Shown piece by piece: positions 32,985-41,902 of a DNA stretch of 47,733 nucleotides. The stretch's first letter is position 1. Each line of letters starts with the position of its first letter. The stretch is taken from contig DDAL01000008.1 in NCBI GenBank assembly GCA_002332615.1, forward strand, positions 466,390-514,122, written 5' to 3'. The position numbers were made by a program, and so were the translations under genes. Source of the DNA: Sphingobacteriaceae bacterium UBA2059 (GTDB lineage: Bacteria > Bacteroidota > Bacteroidia > Sphingobacteriales > Sphingobacteriaceae). The notes beneath the pieces were generated by a model, which did not search any database, had not been told where the DNA came from, and worked only from the letters and a program-made list of their open reading frames with translations.

Positions 32985-35078
32985 TGCTTTAATAACGCTT
33001 GGGGCCTCGTCGGCTTTCGCTTTTTTAAATACATCAGTATTATTGCTGCCGGGGTAGTGTTCCTTCAGGCAGGTTATGGCTGCTGCACGCACCAACGAAC
33101 GGGTGTCTGCAGTGGCCATTTTCTTTATTTGTTCATATACTTCGCTGCGCGCAGCGGCATCCATATCCTTGATATGGCTTATGGCCATAAGCCTTAATTT
33201 CCAGTGTTTATCATTTAACGCACTTTTAACTAATTGGCGGGGTGCTTTATCCTGGGAGGCTGCAAGTTTTTCCAGGGCTTCAAAACGATCCATGTATAAA
33301 GGGGCGTTCGTATACTGGTGCATATACCAGTTAAGAGGTTTTGTTTCCTTCTTTATGGCTACCAGTTGCTTTTCGGCGTCCACATTTACCAGCTGGGGTT
33401 CTGCATTCAGAGCAAATCTAAACGTTTGTGACTGCTTGTCAATAAGCACCTGTTTACGATCAATTTTGCCATTTGTATAAATGTCTATTGCTATAGGCAG
33501 GCGATACAGAGGTGTTTTATCCCTTGGCTGATCCTGACTTATGCTTACAATCACTTCTTTGCCGGCGCTGTTATACTGCGAGTTTATGCTTAGCACAGGA
33601 TGGCCCGATGCCAGGAACCACTGGTTAAAGAACCAGTTCAGGTCGCGTCCGGTCACTTCTTCAAAGGCAAGGCGAAGGTCGTGTATTTCGGCTGTTTTGT
33701 ATGCATGAGTGGTAAGGTATAGGTTCAGCGATTTGAAAAAAGCTTCGTCGCCCACTGTTTTTCTAAGCATATGCAGTATGCGTCCGCCTTTCTGATAGCT
33801 TACCGCATCAAACATTTGTCCGTTATTGGCATAGTCAAAACGAATTACATCGCGCTCATGCGCCATGCTGTTATTGAGGTATTTAGTTAGCTCGTCCTGC
33901 AGTTTGGCATCGGCAACCTCGCGGCCGTAGGCATGCTCGTTCCATAAGTATTGGCCATAGTTAGCAAAGGCTTCGTTTAAAGGCAGGTTAGACCATGATT
34001 CGCCGGTTACATAATTTCCAAACCAGTGGTGAAACAGTTCGTGCGCTATGAGGTCTTCATGGTTTTCGTCCTGATACTGGCCGGGAGTCATGTTCATGCG
34101 GTCAGTAAAAACCGAAGCAGTAGTGTTTTCCATGGCACCTGAGTAGAAGCCCCGAACAACAACCTGCGAGTATTTATCCCAGGGATAGTCTACGCCCGTA
34201 ATTTTTGAAAAGAAGTCCATCATGGCGGGGGTTTTTCCAAACACCATTTTTGCATGCTGAATGTACTGAGGCTCCATGTAATAGCTCACCTCTTTTTCGC
34301 GCCAATACTCCTTCACTACCTTAAATTCTCCGCCGGCAATCATTGCCAGGTAGGGAGCATGCGGCTGTTCCTGCCGCCAGGTGTCGGTGCGTGTGCCATC
34401 GCCGTTTTCGGCCGAGTAGTCCAGCGACCCGTTTGACAGAGTTACCATGGTTGAAGGAACAGTAATGCTGATTTCCTGGGTCATTTTTTCCTGCGGTCCC
34501 TCAATGGTTGGAAACCATGCCGAGTTAGATTCGGTTTCGCCCTGAGTCCAGAAGTGGCGGACCATGCTCTTGTCGCTTCCGTCATTATTCATAAAATAAA
34601 GTCCGCGCTCGTCGGGTCCGTCTATATCTCTGCCTACTACCAGTTTGCGGGGCATTGCCACATAGTCAATAAGCAGCTTAAAGGAGTCTTGACGGGTGTA
34701 GTGTCTGTCGAGCTGTATGCTGAGCAGCTTTTTGTTATAAGAATACTTTAGCGGGTTTATAGTGTCATTTTGCACAAGGCCAACCGCGTTTATCTTAAAC
34801 CCTTGTGCATTAAGTACTATTTTGTTGGATGGATAGAAATAAGGACGGGCATCTATATACGCTTTGCCGTGCAGGAAGGCACTGTCCCAGTCGGGTTTAA
34901 GTTCAAGGCGGGTATGTAATATATCCATATCCTTTGTGTATGTAGCCCGGTATACCTTAACCCCGGGTTTCAGTTCGCTTACAGATACAGGATCGAGTGT
35001 TACTTTTTGAGTAGAAGAGCATGCAAGCAGGATACCCGCTGCAAGCAGGGAAATAAAGAATTTAACAGGTGTTCTCAT
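32976..35078 (-). CDS. M1 family zinc metallo-aminopeptidase, lipoprotein
   Basis: A 700-aa aminopeptidase with a lipoprotein signal (LLACSST, lipidation at about Cys20), so it is likely periplasmic or outer-membrane bound. Seen directly: the exopeptidase motif GAMENTTAS, the zinc site HELFHHWF with His346, Glu347 and His350, and Glu369 in NEAFANY 18 residues on (HExxH-x18-E). After the catalytic domain (to about 500) comes a C-terminal region with HEAT-like helices (LRLMAISHIKDMDAAARSEVY). It begins 6 nt after the stop of the TlpA-like gene, so the two form an operon that could work on peptides in the envelope. Confidence 0.95.
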   Translation of the reverse strand: MRTPVKFFISLLAAGILLACSSTQKVTLDPVSVSELKPGVKVYRATYTKDMDILHTRLELKPDWDSAFLHGKAYIDARPYFYPSNKIVLNAQGFKINAVGLVQNDTINPLKYSYNKKLLSIQLDRHYTRQDSFKLLIDYVAMPRKLVVGRDIDGPDERGLYFMNNDGSDKSMVRHFWTQGETESNSAWFPTIEGPQEKMTQEISITVPSTMVTLSNGSLDYSAENGDGTRTDTWRQEQPHAPYLAMIAGGEFKVVKEYWREKEVSYYMEPQYIQHAKMVFGKTPAMMDFFSKITGVDYPWDKYSQVVVRGFYSGAMENTTASVFTDRMNMTPGQYQDENHEDLIAHELFHHWFGNYVTGESWSNLPLNEAFANYGQYLWNEHAYGREVADAKLQDELTKYLNNSMAHERDVIRFDYANNGQMFDAVSYQKGGRILHMLRKTVGDEAFFKSLNLYLTTHAYKTAEIHDLRLAFEEVTGRDLNWFFNQWFLASGHPVLSINSQYNSAGKEVIVSISQDQPRDKTPLYRLPIAIDIYTNGKIDRKQVLIDKQSQTFRFALNAEPQLVNVDAEKQLVAIKKETKPLNWYMHQYTNAPLYMDRFEALEKLAASQDKAPRQLVKSALNDKHWKLRLMAISHIKDMDAAARSEVYEQIKKMATADTRSLVRAAAITCLKEHYPGSNNTDVFKKAKADEAPSVIKALN

Positions 35079-35084
35079 ACTATG

Positions 35085-36362
35085 TTATTCTGCCAGCAGT
35101 TTGTTAATAAGCAATTCGAAGTTACGAATATAGTCGGTATAGTGTTTACCTGTACCCGGGCCGCTGAAGCCGGTATGTATTCTTCGTACCTGTCCTTTTT
35201 TATCAATAATAACAGTGGTAGGAAAGGCCTTAAAGTCGGCCAGCTGGGGCAGGCTTTTTAAAACTTCTTTATTGGTATATCCAGTAACAAGCAGAGGATA
35301 AGTTACATGCAGGCGTTTTTTAAGCTGCTCTACCAGTGCGCGGGAGCGGGCTACGTTATTGGTACGTTCGTAAGCAAGAGCTACTACTTCAACTCCTTTA
35401 AGCTTGTAGCGTTTGTAAAAGCTTTTAAGATAATTCGTTTCGTCTATGCAATTGGGGCACCAGGTTCCTAAGAACTGCACAATAACCACTTTGTTTTTGA
35501 AGGCCTTATCTTTTAAGGAAACCTTATTGCCCATCAAATCGGGAAAGCTGAAATTGATGGTTTTGTAGCCCGGCTTAAGGCTTGTAAGCGAGTATGCATC
35601 GGGCAGCATGGCTTTGTCGTCCCGGGAGGCGGTCCATGTTTCCTGGTGGGACGCACCGGAGTAAAAACGTCCGTTGGTTAAGGAGCTGTCTTGAATAGTA
35701 GCGGTAAACAGGTTAGCCTGGGAGCCGTCGAAGCTCGAAAGATACAGGGTATTGTTGTTAATGGTGCCCTGAAGGTAGCGATAATCGCCCGTGGTGGTTA
35801 AAAAGGTACCCGTAACGCGATTTCCGTCCTGCATAAATTCGCCGATGGCTATGCTGGTGCGGGTAGTGTCTTTTCCTGTAAACACGGCTGACCACCTGCC
35901 CTGTATGTTGACGTCAGTGCCTTGGTTGTCGTCTTTGCTAAAGCGCCATTCAGTGTCGGGCACTGCGTTAAAAGGCATTTTACGATCTTCGGTACCCAGG
36001 TGTTTAATCCATTCGCCCTCGAGCCCGCCAGAGGTAAGTCGCGCACGTATCTCTGAGTCATAAAAAGGCAGTTTCATCACCACCCGGTTTTCTTTTACGC
36101 TAACATCTTCAACCTCTATATGCTCATCGGCGTTGGTGATGTGCACGAACTTGCGCCCAAGCGAGTCGGTAACGGTAAAGTTAAATGGAATTTCTATACC
36201 TGAATCTGTTTTGAGGGTGGCTCTCCAGGTGCCGTCGGTAAAGCCTGAGCGGCCTGTACATCCGGTCAATAAACAGGCGGTGCAAAAAACAATCAGCGCT
36301 ATAAGCTTTGCAGGCATAAGACTCTTGGCCCAGCAATTAAGAGGTAATAGTTTACTTTCCAT
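35085..36362 (-). CDS. TlpA/ResA-like thioredoxin-domain lipoprotein
   Basis: A 425-aa envelope protein. The C-terminal third is a thioredoxin fold of the TlpA/DUF5106-like type, with the redox pair WCPNC (Cys302, Cys305 counted from the first ATG) and a cis-Pro AFPTTVIIDKKG block. The N-terminal 250 residues are beta-rich repeats without a named family. A lipoprotein signal is clear: LIALIVFCTACLLTGC. An in-frame ATG at 36317 would give a standard-length signal peptide and may be the real start; the upstream 15 codons add a Cys and Lys-rich extension. It precedes the M1 peptidase by 6 nt. Confidence 0.9.
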   Translation of the reverse strand: MESKLLPLNCWAKSLMPAKLIALIVFCTACLLTGCTGRSGFTDGTWRATLKTDSGIEIPFNFTVTDSLGRKFVHITNADEHIEVEDVSVKENRVVMKLPFYDSEIRARLTSGGLEGEWIKHLGTEDRKMPFNAVPDTEWRFSKDDNQGTDVNIQGRWSAVFTGKDTTRTSIAIGEFMQDGNRVTGTFLTTTGDYRYLQGTINNNTLYLSSFDGSQANLFTATIQDSSLTNGRFYSGASHQETWTASRDDKAMLPDAYSLTSLKPGYKTINFSFPDLMGNKVSLKDKAFKNKVVIVQFLGTWCPNCIDETNYLKSFYKRYKLKGVEVVALAYERTNNVARSRALVEQLKKRLHVTYPLLVTGYTNKEVLKSLPQLADFKAFPTTVIIDKKGQVRRIHTGFSGPGTGKHYTDYIRNFELLINKLLAE

Positions 36363-36481
36363 TGTTCGGGTTTAAGAACTCGTTCTATGTAAAAATAAGG
36401 AGTTTAGCTTATAACCCTACACCTTTAATCTGTTAAAAAGAGTTAACGGGGGTTCATCTTGTGTTATAAGGCGCAGTTTAC

Positions 36482-36994
36482 CTATTTAGATGCGCGTATG
36501 CGCTCTTCAATAAGGGAGGTAGAGTAGCCATCTATATAATTGAGGGTTTTTACCTGGCCTCCTTTGTTAAGCACTAAATCTGCTCCAACAATGTTATCTA
36601 CGGTATAGTCGGCTCCTTTAACAAGCACATCGGGTTCGAGGGTTGCTATGACTTCGAGGGGAGTTGGCTGGTCAAACAATATCACTGCATTTACAAAGGA
36701 CAAAGCAGCCAGTATAGAGGCCCTCGATTTTTCGTTGGTAATAGGGCGATGCTCGCCTTTTAGTCTGGAAACCGAGGCGTCGGTATTAAGGCCGATAACA
36801 AGCTTGTCGCCCAGCATGGCCGCTTTTGCCAGATAGTCTATGTGTCCGAGGTGAAGCAAGTCAAAACAGCCATTTGTAAAGACAATGGTCTTACCTGTAA
36901 ACTTCCATGCATTAATGCGGTAAATTGCTTTCTGCAGGCTTAGGATTTTGTCATTGATGAGGTCTATATTATCCCTTTTGTCATTATTTCTCAT
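36482..36994 (-). CDS. rfaE2: D-glycero-beta-D-manno-heptose 1-phosphate adenylyltransferase
   Basis: Nucleotidyltransferase making ADP-heptose for LPS core (also called the HldE C-terminal domain). The 170-aa protein has the cytidylyltransferase fold: VFTNGCFDLLHLGHIDYL with the HxGH motif, GLNTDASVSRLKG, RPITNEKSRASILAAL and the closing GYSTSLIEERIR, all standard for the family. In E. coli this is fused to the heptose kinase; here it is a stand-alone protein, the usual state in Bacteroidota, so the kinase gene must lie elsewhere. It stands alone between the TlpA-like gene and panD. Confidence 0.94.
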   Translation of the reverse strand: MRNNDKRDNIDLINDKILSLQKAIYRINAWKFTGKTIVFTNGCFDLLHLGHIDYLAKAAMLGDKLVIGLNTDASVSRLKGEHRPITNEKSRASILAALSFVNAVILFDQPTPLEVIATLEPDVLVKGADYTVDNIVGADLVLNKGGQVKTLNYIDGYSTSLIEERIRASK

Positions 36995-37123
36995 GGCTGA
37001 GCATTTTTTATAGAAACGAATATAGGGCTTATTACATGAAATGTAGAATGAAAACCGTTTTAGGTTCTGGTTTTTAAGGCTAAGGCCGGCCCGTTTATGC
37101 TTGTAGGCAAGGACTTCATGCGC

Positions 37124-37477
37124 TTAGTTGATCAGTCGGTTATTGTTATCAGGAAAAACGAGGATAGGCTGGTATTTACGTGCTTCGTCCATAGGCAGGG
37201 AGCCGTATGACATGATGATAAGTATATCGCCTACCTGGGCTTGGCGTGCGCAGGAGCCATTAAGGCAGATAATACCTGAGCCTCGTTCGCCCTTTATAAC
37301 GTAGGTTTCAAACCGGGCGCCGTTGTTGTTATTTACTACCTGAACTTTTTCATTAGGTATTATGTTGGCTGCGTCAATAAGGTCCTCATCGATAGTGATG
37401 CTGCCTACATAATTAAGTTCAGCCTGCGTAACTTTTACGCGATGTATTTTAGATTTTAATACTTCTATAATCATCAT
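37124..37477 (-). CDS. panD: Aspartate 1-decarboxylase proenzyme
   Basis: Makes beta-alanine from aspartate for pantothenate and CoA. The 117-aa proenzyme self-cleaves at Gly-Ser to form the pyruvoyl group; here the site is LNYVGS with Gly25-Ser26. Other family blocks are KIHRVKVTQAELNYVGS, VQVVNNNNGARFETYVIKG and the GSCAR turn near residue 75, with a typical end. The start is at ATG 37477 or the next codon, which is also ATG. A TAAATTTG -7 element ends just 4 nt before it, so the mRNA is likely leaderless. It lies next to panC on the same strand. Confidence 0.96.
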   Translation of the reverse strand: MMIIEVLKSKIHRVKVTQAELNYVGSITIDEDLIDAANIIPNEKVQVVNNNNGARFETYVIKGERGSGIICLNGSCARQAQVGDILIIMSYGSLPMDEARKYQPILVFPDNNNRLIN

Positions 37478-37481
37478 CGGG

Positions 37482-37489
37482 CAAATTTA
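37482..37489 (-). promoter_or_regulatory. -7 element of panD, close to its start codon
   Basis: On the minus strand TAAATTTG (37489 to 37482) fits TAnnTTTG and ends 4 nt before the panD ATG. No clear TTTG is seen 19-21 nt upstream. If it is used, panD is transcribed leaderless. Confidence 0.5.
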
Positions 37490-37550
37490 CTAAGAATAAC
37501 TTGGCACTTATCACTGATTTTAGTCATAAAAAAGCGCCATCTACACTCAG

Positions 37551-38387
37551 TCAGCCGAGTAATATATTGTCTATAAGGCGTGTTTTGCCTACGGTTGCAG
37601 CAACAAGTGCTACCATAGGTTCCTCTTCTGACTGTAGGGGCTGCAGTGTATTTGCATTGAGTATTTCCACATAGTCGGGCTTAACTCCCGGGCTGTTTTG
37701 CAGCAGCGCAAGCGCTTCCTCCTTTAATCGCACGGGGTTGCGGTGTCTGCAGGCACTACGTATATGGAACAGGGCAGCGGGAAGTGCTAGGGCCTGCTTT
37801 CTTTCGGTGGCCGAAAGGTGAATATTACGCGAACTCAGTGCAAGGCCATCTGCATCACGAACTATGGGACATACTACTAATTGTACCGGCAGGTTGAACA
37901 GCCGGATCATGTGCTTTATGACCGCTACCTGCTGATAGTCTTTTTGTCCGAAAAATGCTTTTTGGGGCTTTACAAGATCAAACAGTTTTCTTACAATCTG
38001 AGTAACACCCTGGTAATGCCCCGGGCGGATGGCTCCTTCCATAATAGTTTCAAGGTAGCCAAGATCTATGTTCCAGGTTTCGTCTTCAGCATACATTTCG
38101 CTTACGCCGGGCATGAAGAGTATATCGCAGCCGGCCGATTCTAATAAGCGTATGTCTTGCTCTACCGGGCGGGGATAATTGCTCAGGTCGGCGCTGTCAT
38201 TAAACTGTGTAGGGTTTACAAAAATGCTGCACACGGTAATGTCTGCCTGGCGGCGGGCAATGCCGAGTAAAGACAGATGTCCCTGGTGCAGGGCACCCAT
38301 GGTAGGCACTAGTCCAACCGTTTTTTTTTGCATCCTGAATTCGTCGGTTAATCGGGCGAGTTCCTGTTTAGTCTTGATTATTTCCAA
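37551..38387 (-). CDS. panC: Pantothenate synthetase (pantoate-beta-alanine ligase)
   Basis: Joins pantoate and beta-alanine with ATP. Family blocks: VPTMGALHQGHLSL with the HxGH signature, SIFVNPTQFN, GHYQGVTQIVRKLFDLVKPQKAFFGQKDYQQ and LSSRNIHLS. The frame extends upstream to 38507, but that adds 40 residues and enters the promoter of the divergent gene. PanC normally begins just before the EIIKTKQEL helix, so TTG 38387 is chosen (278 aa, close to the 280-aa norm). A start among the upstream residues cannot be ruled out. panD lies 73 nt beyond the panC stop on the same strand with its own promoter-like element. Confidence 0.93.
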   Translation of the reverse strand: MEIIKTKQELARLTDEFRMQKKTVGLVPTMGALHQGHLSLLGIARRQADITVCSIFVNPTQFNDSADLSNYPRPVEQDIRLLESAGCDILFMPGVSEMYAEDETWNIDLGYLETIMEGAIRPGHYQGVTQIVRKLFDLVKPQKAFFGQKDYQQVAVIKHMIRLFNLPVQLVVCPIVRDADGLALSSRNIHLSATERKQALALPAALFHIRSACRHRNPVRLKEEALALLQNSPGVKPDYVEILNANTLQPLQSEEEPMVALVAATVGKTRLIDNILLG

Positions 38388-38511
38388 CGTGGTATTTATT
38401 TGATGGGTAGCGGGCCGGAGGAGTTGAAAACGACCAGAAAGCCCAGGTTTGAAAATTTGGCGCAAAGGTGAGGAATTGTCCATACAAATCCAAAAGTATT
38501 TGTGCATTAAA

Positions 38512-38542
38512 TTGATAGCTCTTATTTAATTCTGTATATTTG
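38512..38542 (+). promoter_or_regulatory. Bacteroidota-type promoter of the GT5-like gene
   Basis: TTG (38512-38514), 20 nt, TATATTTG (38535-38542). The leader to ATG 38581 is about 30 nt. It lies within the longest possible frame of panC, which supports the shorter panC. Confidence 0.75.
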
Positions 38543-38580
38543 CAAACCCAAACTTTTATATTCATTATTAAAATTCGGAA

Positions 38581-39405
38581 ATGGCAAAAACGAAGCTACT
38601 GTTTATTACCCACGAGATGTCGCCTTTCCTCGAGTTAACCAGGATTTCTGAAATTACCAGGCAATTGCCTCAGGCGATGCAGGACAAGGGGTTTGAGATT
38701 AGGATACTAATGCCGCGCTTTGGCAACATCAACGAGCGCCGCAACCGTCTTCACGAGGTTATTCGTCTATCAGGTATGAATATCGTTATTGATGATAATG
38801 ACAACCCGCTGATTATTAAAGTTGCTTCTATTCCGGCAGCGCGTATGCAGGTTTACTTTCTTGATAATGAGGAGTACTTTCACAGAAAGCACGTGTTTAG
38901 AGATAATTCGAGCAAGTTCTATGCAGATAATGACGAGCGTGCAATATTTTTTTGCAAAGGTGCTCTTGAAACTGTTAAAAAGCTTGGATGGGCGCCCGAT
39001 GTGGTTCACTGCCATGGCTGGATGAGCGCCTTAGTGCCTGTTTATCTTAAAACTTCTTACAAGGACGATCCTGCTTTTAAGGGAACTAAAGTGGTTTATT
39101 CTGTTTATGAAAACTGTTTTACAGAAAATCTGAGTAAAGACTTTGTGCGCAAGGCAACAATGAAGGGGATGACGGCAGAGGACGTGGCAGCTTTTGGAGA
39201 CTGCAATTGCAATGCGATGCACAAGGGGGCTATATCGTTCTCGGAGGCTGTTGTACTGGGCGATGAAAAGGTAAATGAAGAAATGTTAAACTATGTTAAA
39301 ACATGCGGAAAACCTGTTTTAGAGTTTGCTAATACATCAGATTTCGAAAATTATTATAACCTTTACGAAGAAATTTCAAGCGAGGAACTGGTTTCTATTG
39401 CTTGA
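38581..39405 (+). CDS. Half-length GT5 glycogen/starch synthase-like protein
   Basis: A 274-aa protein covering only the N-terminal domain of glycogen synthase (GlgA): KLLFITHEMSPFLE, LMPRFGNINERR, VVHCHGWMSALVPVYLKT and VVYSVYENCF fit the family in order. The ADP-glucose-binding signature KxGGL is replaced by ELTRISEI, and the whole C-terminal domain is absent; the end (DFENYYNLYEEIS) is unrelated. It cannot be a normal synthase. Such short forms occur beside panC and DUF4270 in Bacteroidota. Its job is unknown; a binding or structural role is inference. The DUF4270 gene follows after 17 nt. Confidence 0.82.
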   Translation: MAKTKLLFITHEMSPFLELTRISEITRQLPQAMQDKGFEIRILMPRFGNINERRNRLHEVIRLSGMNIVIDDNDNPLIIKVASIPAARMQVYFLDNEEYFHRKHVFRDNSSKFYADNDERAIFFCKGALETVKKLGWAPDVVHCHGWMSALVPVYLKTSYKDDPAFKGTKVVYSVYENCFTENLSKDFVRKATMKGMTAEDVAAFGDCNCNAMHKGAISFSEAVVLGDEKVNEEMLNYVKTCGKPVLEFANTSDFENYYNLYEEISSEELVSIA

Positions 39406-39422
39406 TTAAAGGAAAATAATAG

Positions 39423-40781
39423 ATGAGTTTTTTTACACCCCGGTTACTGGCTGCTTACTTTGGTATTCTTTTGTTTTGCAGCTGTAATAAAAGTGATTTG
39501 ATTGGCCTTGATATAGATAATACTGATTCTTTGGCCAGCAATCATATAGTAGACTATAATATACCTACGCTTACCGTACGGGATGATAGTGTATTAACCT
39601 CCAGAATGGACCAGTATCCACTGGCTGTTTTAAGAGACCCGGTGTTTGGGCTAACGGAAGCAGGCATGGCAATGTCTTTTCAATTGCCGGGCACAGGCTT
39701 TTCTTTTGGAACAGAACCGCAGCTCGACTCGGCTATCCTGGTGCTGAAATATGGCAGGGAGTTCTATGGCGACTCGCTTTATACAAATTTTGCTGTCGGG
39801 GTGCATGAGCTTCAGGAACGTTTAAAGGCTGGCGTGAACTATTACAGTAACAAGAGCTGGAACTATGCTTCGCAGCCGATTGTAAGCAACACTGTTAACC
39901 ATTTTAAATGGAGGGATAGTATTTACGTTAACCAGGTTGTTAAAGATAAAAAGGACACGCTTGTTAAGGTTTCGCCTGAGTTGCGGATTCGCATGGATGA
40001 CTTTGCTGCCAAGCGCTTATTAGTTGCAGGTTCGGCCGATCTTATTAATCAGGAGGCTTTCGAAAAGTATATGAAAGGCTTCTATCTGAAGCTGAGCACA
40101 AAGCAGCCGGATAATGTGGGTGGCGTTGCTTTTTTCAATCTGAGTGGCGACAGCCGGTTAGAGGTGCACTATAAGAATAAAAACACAACAACCAGTAAGC
40201 TGGATACTAATGTGTCTGCATTTAAGGTGTATGCCGCTGCAGCAGGTATTAAGCATGCCTATAACGGTACCCCTATTCAGGAACAGCTTGATAATCCGGG
40301 TGTATCTTATCCAACCGTTTATGCCCAGCCAATGGGAGGGCTGAGGGTAAAGCTTCAAATGCCTGACATTAGCAAACTTACTGCCATGGGCAACGTGGCT
40401 GTACACCGCTCGGAACTGGTGGTGAATGTGCTTGATTCGGACGCGCCCGGCTTTAAACCTGCTCCTTATATGGCGCTTTATTATACAGATATTGCAGGGC
40501 AAAAAGTTGCTTCGGCCTATTACATACCCGCAGCCTATGACAAGGTAAATAAACGCTATGTATTTGAAATAACAAGTTACCTGCAGCCGCTTGTAATGGG
40601 CAAGACTAAGATGTACGATGTATTTATAGCACCTCTTACGATTTCTAACAGGCAAACCAACCAGGGTAACATGCGGATAAATGAAAGTCCTACTGCTACC
40701 ACGGCTGCGCGGGCTATATTAGGAGGTAAGGATAGCGGTGAGTATAAAATTAAGCTTAATGTTATTTATTCAAAGCCTTAG
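39423..40781 (+). CDS. DUF4270 lipoprotein
   Basis: A 452-aa protein of the Bacteroidota family DUF4270. A short lipoprotein signal ends with LLFCSC, lipidation at about Cys21, followed by NKSDLIGLDI. The body is beta-rich, with the typical early block LTVRDDSVLTSRMDQYPLAVLRDPVFGLTEAG (first part VRDDSV, then DPVFGLT) and a C-terminal ILGGKDSGEYKIKLNVIYSKP-type ending. Function is unknown; a surface or outer-membrane location is expected. It starts 17 nt after the half-GlgA gene, so the two are one operon, and a very strong hairpin ends it. Confidence 0.9.
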   Translation: MSFFTPRLLAAYFGILLFCSCNKSDLIGLDIDNTDSLASNHIVDYNIPTLTVRDDSVLTSRMDQYPLAVLRDPVFGLTEAGMAMSFQLPGTGFSFGTEPQLDSAILVLKYGREFYGDSLYTNFAVGVHELQERLKAGVNYYSNKSWNYASQPIVSNTVNHFKWRDSIYVNQVVKDKKDTLVKVSPELRIRMDDFAAKRLLVAGSADLINQEAFEKYMKGFYLKLSTKQPDNVGGVAFFNLSGDSRLEVHYKNKNTTTSKLDTNVSAFKVYAAAAGIKHAYNGTPIQEQLDNPGVSYPTVYAQPMGGLRVKLQMPDISKLTAMGNVAVHRSELVVNVLDSDAPGFKPAPYMALYYTDIAGQKVASAYYIPAAYDKVNKRYVFEITSYLQPLVMGKTKMYDVFIAPLTISNRQTNQGNMRINESPTATTAARAILGGKDSGEYKIKLNVIYSKP

Positions 40782-40806
40782 AGGATGAGCAACTTTAAGA
40801 TAGAGT

Positions 40807-40845
40807 AAAACAGCAATGACGGCTTCATGCCGTCATTGCTGTTTT
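40807..40845. terminator. Strong terminator after the DUF4270 gene
   Basis: A 17-bp perfect stem (40807-40823 with 40829-40845) over a 5-nt loop, with A-run and T-run ends as part of the stem. It can work in both directions. Confidence 0.93.
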
Positions 40846-40897
40846 ATGGCCGTTTGCCCTGTCTCTTTTTGCGCCAGTTTTCCATTGCATAAGTTTA

Positions 40898-40905
40898 TAC
40901 CTTTG
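40898..40905 (+). promoter_or_regulatory. -7 element of oxyR, close to its start codon
   Basis: TACCTTTG fits TAnnTTTG and ends 7 nt before ATG 40913, so the transcript would have almost no leader. The nearest TTTG (40868-40871) is 26 nt upstream, longer than usual. Confidence 0.5.
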
Positions 40906-40912
40906 TATGTAA

Positions 40913-41851
40913 ATGACCCTTATCCAGCTTGAGTATATTGTTGCAGTTGATACGTACCGGAGCTTCGTTCTGGCCGCAGAGAAATGTTTTGTAACCCAGC
41001 CAACGCTGAGTGTGCAGATACAGAAGCTGGAGCAGTATCTCGGGGTGAAGCTCTTTGACCGCACCCAACAGCCGGTGGCGCCTACAGAGGCAGGAAAACA
41101 GATAATTTTACAGGCGCGCGTTGTTCTTGCTGAAGCAGCAAGGATTGGCGAAATTGTTAAAGACCAAAGGAATGAGCTGAGTGGTGAGTTGCGGATAGGG
41201 GTGATACCTACTATTGCTCCTTATCTGCTGCCTGGAATTATTAAAGGCTTTTCTGAAAAGTATCCAAAAGTACAACTATTAATATGGGAGTATACTACAG
41301 ATGTAATACTTAAAGAGGTTAAGAAAGGTTTGTTGGATTGTGGAATACTTTCGACCCCGCTGGAAGATAAAAGCCTTGAAGAGATACCTCTGTTTTACGA
41401 AGACTTTGTGATATATGCCTCAGACAGTAACACCCTGCTATCAAAGAAAAGCGTAAAAACTGAAGATCTTAGCATTGAAGATATCTGGCTGTTAAATGAG
41501 GGCCATTGCATGCGTAACCAGGTTATTAATATTTGCAGGCAAAGGGCTGCGGCGGGCAACACACATTCCCTGGAGTATAATACCGGGAGTGTGGAAACCC
41601 TAAGGCGCATGGTTGATATTAATAAAGGGGTGACTATTTTGCCGCAACTTAGTACCGTTGACTTTACAGAAGAACAACTGGAGCGGGTAAGGCATTTTGC
41701 CGCTCCTGTGCCAAGCAGGGAGATCAGCCTGCTTACTCTGCCTGATTTTGTAAAGAAATCTATGATAAAAGCATTGGAGAAGGAAATCAGGAAAAGTGTG
41801 CCACCAGGAATGCTTAAAAAGAGCAGGAAAGACCTGATGCCTGCTTATTAA
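40913..41851 (+). CDS. oxyR: OxyR-type LysR family hydrogen peroxide sensor
   Basis: LysR-type regulator of 312 aa. N-terminal winged helix-turn-helix: TLIQLEYIVAVDTYRSFVLAAEKCFVTQPTLSVQIQKLE. The regulatory domain has the two redox cysteines of OxyR in GHCMRNQVINIC: Cys199 and Cys208, the same numbers as in E. coli, so disulfide-based peroxide sensing is expected. The block YNTGSVETLRRMVDINKGVTILPQL is also characteristic (shown in parts). Targets are unknown, though a superoxide dismutase gene lies 295 nt downstream on the other strand. It has its own promoter-like element. Confidence 0.95.
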   Translation: MTLIQLEYIVAVDTYRSFVLAAEKCFVTQPTLSVQIQKLEQYLGVKLFDRTQQPVAPTEAGKQIILQARVVLAEAARIGEIVKDQRNELSGELRIGVIPTIAPYLLPGIIKGFSEKYPKVQLLIWEYTTDVILKEVKKGLLDCGILSTPLEDKSLEEIPLFYEDFVIYASDSNTLLSKKSVKTEDLSIEDIWLLNEGHCMRNQVINICRQRAAAGNTHSLEYNTGSVETLRRMVDINKGVTILPQLSTVDFTEEQLERVRHFAAPVPSREISLLTLPDFVKKSMIKALEKEIRKSVPPGMLKKSRKDLMPAY

Positions 41852-41852
41852 C

Positions 41853-41880
41853 GAAAAAAGGCTTCTGCATGCAGAAGCCT
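41853..41880 (-). terminator. Terminator between oxyR and the small lipoprotein gene
   Basis: A 22-nt perfect palindrome (41859-41880, AGGCTTCTGC then AT then GCAGAAGCCT) with a run of six T on the minus strand after it. It mainly ends the minus-strand gene at 41903 but may stop oxyR as well. Confidence 0.88.
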
Positions 41881-41902
41881 GGGTTAAATTTCTTTTATAT
41901 GA

